Shown: positions 63,532 through 64,000 of the stretch, one piece after another
Position numbering within the stretch: the stretch's first letter is position 1
How the letters are laid out: the number at the start of each line of letters is the position of its first letter
Assembly (NCBI RefSeq): GCF_003383615.1
Contig: NZ_QNUL01000001.1
Coordinates: 124,001 to 188,000, forward strand
From: Dyadobacter luteus
GTDB lineage: Bacteria; Bacteroidota; Bacteroidia; Cytophagales; Spirosomataceae
Reading direction: 5' to 3'
Length of the DNA: 64,000 nucleotides
The notes under the pieces: model-generated
Seen by the model: only the letters and a program-made list of their open reading frames with translations
The model's database searches: none
What the model was told of the DNA's origin: nothing
Translations under genes and position numbers: made by a program

Positions 63532-64000
63532 CTAGTTAACGGGAATCCATTTTCCTCCACCATTATGCTTCAGAACCGGAGTCATTTGGTTATCGTTGGA
63601 TTTCGTATAATCGAAACCAGACAACAGATAGTCTTCTGTATGTTTGCGCATCTGAATGCCTTTCTTTACGCCGCTTTTATATTGATTGAGCATACGGCCA
63701 AAAAACAGAAGCTGATCGTATCCCTGATAAGAATAAACTGATGGAAAGGTATTGGTAGCGTTCCAGTAGGTTTTTTGAAATTCCCTGATGCCTTCTTTAT
63801 CCCGATCTACATAGTCCGTCTCAATCAGATACAGGCGTGAGCCGTATTTAGCCACTCTCGATTGCTGCAGATTGAAACTGGTAGATGTCGCCAATATTGG
63901 TGTCGTCAATAATTTACGCCCATTTAGCACATCAATCACGATTGCACCAGTACTCATATCTGTCGCAAACAAGGCAATATGGGCGGGTTTTGTTACTTCA
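63532..64000 (-). CDS. C-terminal part of a periplasmic-binding/LysM-type protein, cut by window edge
   Basis: At least 155 codons. The frame is open to the right edge ('EVTKPAHIALFATDMSTGAI' read from the edge) and no reliable start is in the window. The visible part resembles the C-terminal half of a type-1 periplasmic-binding (amino-acid ABC substrate-binding-like) domain as found in Bacteroidota LysM-containing proteins: 'KYGSRLYLIETDYVDRDKEG', 'FPSVYSYQGYDQLLFFGRML' and the ending 'GGKWIPVN'. The N-terminal part, possibly with LysM repeats, lies outside. Ligand unknown. It is upstream of hemL on the same strand, 90 bp away. Confidence 0.7.
   Translation of the reverse strand, partial: EVTKPAHIALFATDMSTGAIVIDVLNGRKLLTTPILATSTSFNLQQSRVAKYGSRLYLIETDYVDRDKEGIREFQKTYWNATNTFPSVYSYQGYDQLLFFGRMLNQYKSGVKKGIQMRKHTEDYLLSGFDYTKSNDNQMTPVLKHNGGGKWIPVN

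Overview
The window looks like a chromosomal segment of a Bacteroidota bacterium, most likely order Cytophagales (Dyadobacter/Spirosoma-like; the genus is a guess). The evidence is the gene content: RsmB-type methyltransferase, MetY, oligopeptidase B, a UvrD/AddA-like helicase, a metallophosphoesterase/beta-barrel fusion and a RES-Xre pair. Some upstream regions also carry TAnnTTTG, the Bacteroidota -7 promoter element. Shine-Dalgarno sequences are not prominent, G+C is moderate and intergenic DNA is AT-rich. I saw no rRNA, tRNA, CRISPR array, transposase or prophage.

Layout. 1-9765 holds housekeeping and metabolic genes: partial tex, an RsmB-like rRNA methyltransferase, a DUF2147 protein, a luciferase-like oxidoreductase with a WYL regulator, metY and oligopeptidase B. 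A 300-bp stretch of about 10% G+C separates oligopeptidase B from divergent polA (10178-13063). Next come two secreted proteins, a PA14/DUF1080-like protein and a propeller fused to a type-1 copper domain. A block of three ~154-bp tandem repeats follows, then a CPA2 antiporter.

20175-31462 is the most unusual part, a compact set of genes that fits a cyclic-nucleotide signalling circuit. One transcription unit on the minus strand encodes DUF4269, a membrane histidine kinase, a stand-alone receiver, a receiver-class III adenylate cyclase and a small HD protein. Facing its end is a membrane transporter-like protein with HEAT repeats and a cyclic-nucleotide-binding domain that keeps its binding residues. 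Diverging from its start are a GAF protein and an HD protein whose C-terminus matches the three-helix Pycsar-effector type (DUF5706/PycTM). The set contains a likely signal input, second-messenger synthesis, two candidate hydrolases, one clear receptor and one candidate membrane effector.

31516-41552 carries an SdiA-regulated-type lipoprotein, a 1262-residue metallophosphoesterase/kinase-like/beta-barrel fusion, an SGNH hydrolase/acyltransferase-3 pair, a hairpin-forming inverted repeat, a MarR regulator with a clear operator-like palindrome and a ClC-CBS channel. 41757-53003 holds a glycine-rich lipoprotein, a second signalling operon (hybrid kinase, CheR, hybrid kinase), a GNAT enzyme and a UvrD/AddA-like helicase.

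53100-59396 is a histidine unit in the order hisS-hisG-hisD-[Xre antitoxin-RES toxin]-hisC-outer-membrane protein, so a toxin-antitoxin pair sits inside the his gene run. The right end has a small very basic protein, a two-helix membrane protein, a methyltransferase with a zinc-ribbon-like start, a family-2 glycosyltransferase coupled to hemL, and the C-terminal part of a periplasmic-binding-type protein cut by the window edge. Seven convincing hairpin terminators and several weaker ones delimit the units.
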